Of a stretch of DNA of 5,938 bases, positions 5,790-5,938 are shown piece after piece (the stretch's first letter is position 1; the number at the start of each line of letters is the position of its first letter). The DNA lies in assembly GCA_019237435.1 (NCBI GenBank), contig JAFAHB010000310.1, positions 1-5,938 of the forward strand, written 5' to 3'. The notes beneath the pieces are model-generated. The model ran no database searches. It was not told the DNA's origin and was given only the letters and a program-made list of their open reading frames with translations. Made by a program: the position numbers and the translations under genes. The DNA comes from Vulcanimicrobiota bacterium (lineage in GTDB: Bacteria > Vulcanimicrobiota > Vulcanimicrobiia > Vulcanimicrobiales > Vulcanimicrobiaceae).

Positions 5790-5938
5790 ATGCTTGCATC
5801 GAAGATCTCGAGACCGATGAAGCTTGCTTGCGCGAGCGGTTCGCTTCACCGCGACATCGAGCGCGGCGAACTTACTCAGCTCGAATTCTTGGACTTGTGC
5901 GCGCGCGAACTCGCCTGCGACGGGATCGTCTTGGACGT
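5790..5938 (+). CDS. probable sugar-phosphate isomerase/epimerase-like TIM-barrel protein (3' end outside window)
   Basis: The frame opens at ATG 5790 and runs off the window after 49 complete codons. An SD-like AAGGG 8 nt upstream supports 5790. An in-frame ATG at 5817, giving MKLACASGSLHRDIERGEL, is the start typical of related proteins and is a real alternative. The visible part has a first beta strand (KLACASGS), then an L-x-x-L-E-F-L-D-L-C-A-R-E-L helix, then CDGIVLDV. This is the beta1-alpha1-beta2 pattern of the xylose-isomerase-like TIM-barrel (AP endonuclease 2) superfamily, where the same place usually reads EFLELAAELGFDGVEL. Members isomerise or epimerise sugars or handle inositol derivatives with a metal ion, but the metal ligands lie beyond the window. 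The gene is divergent from glyA with no clear functional link. Superfamily placement is moderate; substrate is unknown. Confidence 0.65.
   Translation, partial: MLASKISRPMKLACASGSLHRDIERGELTQLEFLDLCARELACDGIVLD

Overview
The window comes from a GC-rich bacterial chromosome. It holds three large genes, one gene fragment at the right edge, and one short gene that is easy to miss. The mix of an AfsR/SARP-like BTAD-ATPase regulator, a secreted protein built of GVYG-type ten-residue repeats, and a class of xylose-isomerase-like TIM-barrel protein beside glyA recalls uncultured soil lineages such as Candidatus Eremiobacterota (WPS-2), with Chloroflexota or Acidobacteriota as alternatives. This placement is an impression from protein style and is weakly supported.

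Layout. (1) Bases 2-3118, plus strand: the 3' part of a very large transcriptional regulator. It has a BTAD domain, a STAND-type AAA ATPase and a long TPR-like helical region. Its start and its expected DNA-binding domain lie upstream of the window. (2) Bases 2979-3176, minus strand: a 65-residue protein gene that converges on the regulator and overlaps its last 140 bases. (3) Bases 3177-3300: a compact divergent control region. It contains four copies of a GAGACG-containing element at exact 11-bp steps, two facing left and two facing right, and each outer copy lies 10 bp from a -10-like hexamer. (4) Bases 3301-4455, plus strand: a secreted repeat protein with a signal peptide, 13 ten-residue repeats and a conserved-looking C-terminal beta domain. 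(5) Bases 4471-5718, minus strand: glyA, serine hydroxymethyltransferase, complete and apparently functional, ending 15 bp from the repeat-protein gene. (6) Bases 5790 to the edge, plus strand: the start of a probable sugar-phosphate isomerase/epimerase-like TIM-barrel protein, divergent from glyA.

How they may work together. The main observation is the control region at 3205-3277. Tandem 7-8 bp sites at 11-bp spacing, just upstream of a -10 box, are the kind of target used by OmpR/PhoB-type winged helices, including SARPs. The adjacent regulator belongs to a family that normally carries such a winged helix at its N-terminus. The working hypothesis is that it, or a related protein, drives the secreted repeat protein and the small minus-strand gene from one symmetric operator. 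Leftward transcription would then run antisense into the regulator's own 3' end. The glyA and TIM-barrel genes look like ordinary metabolic neighbours outside this unit.
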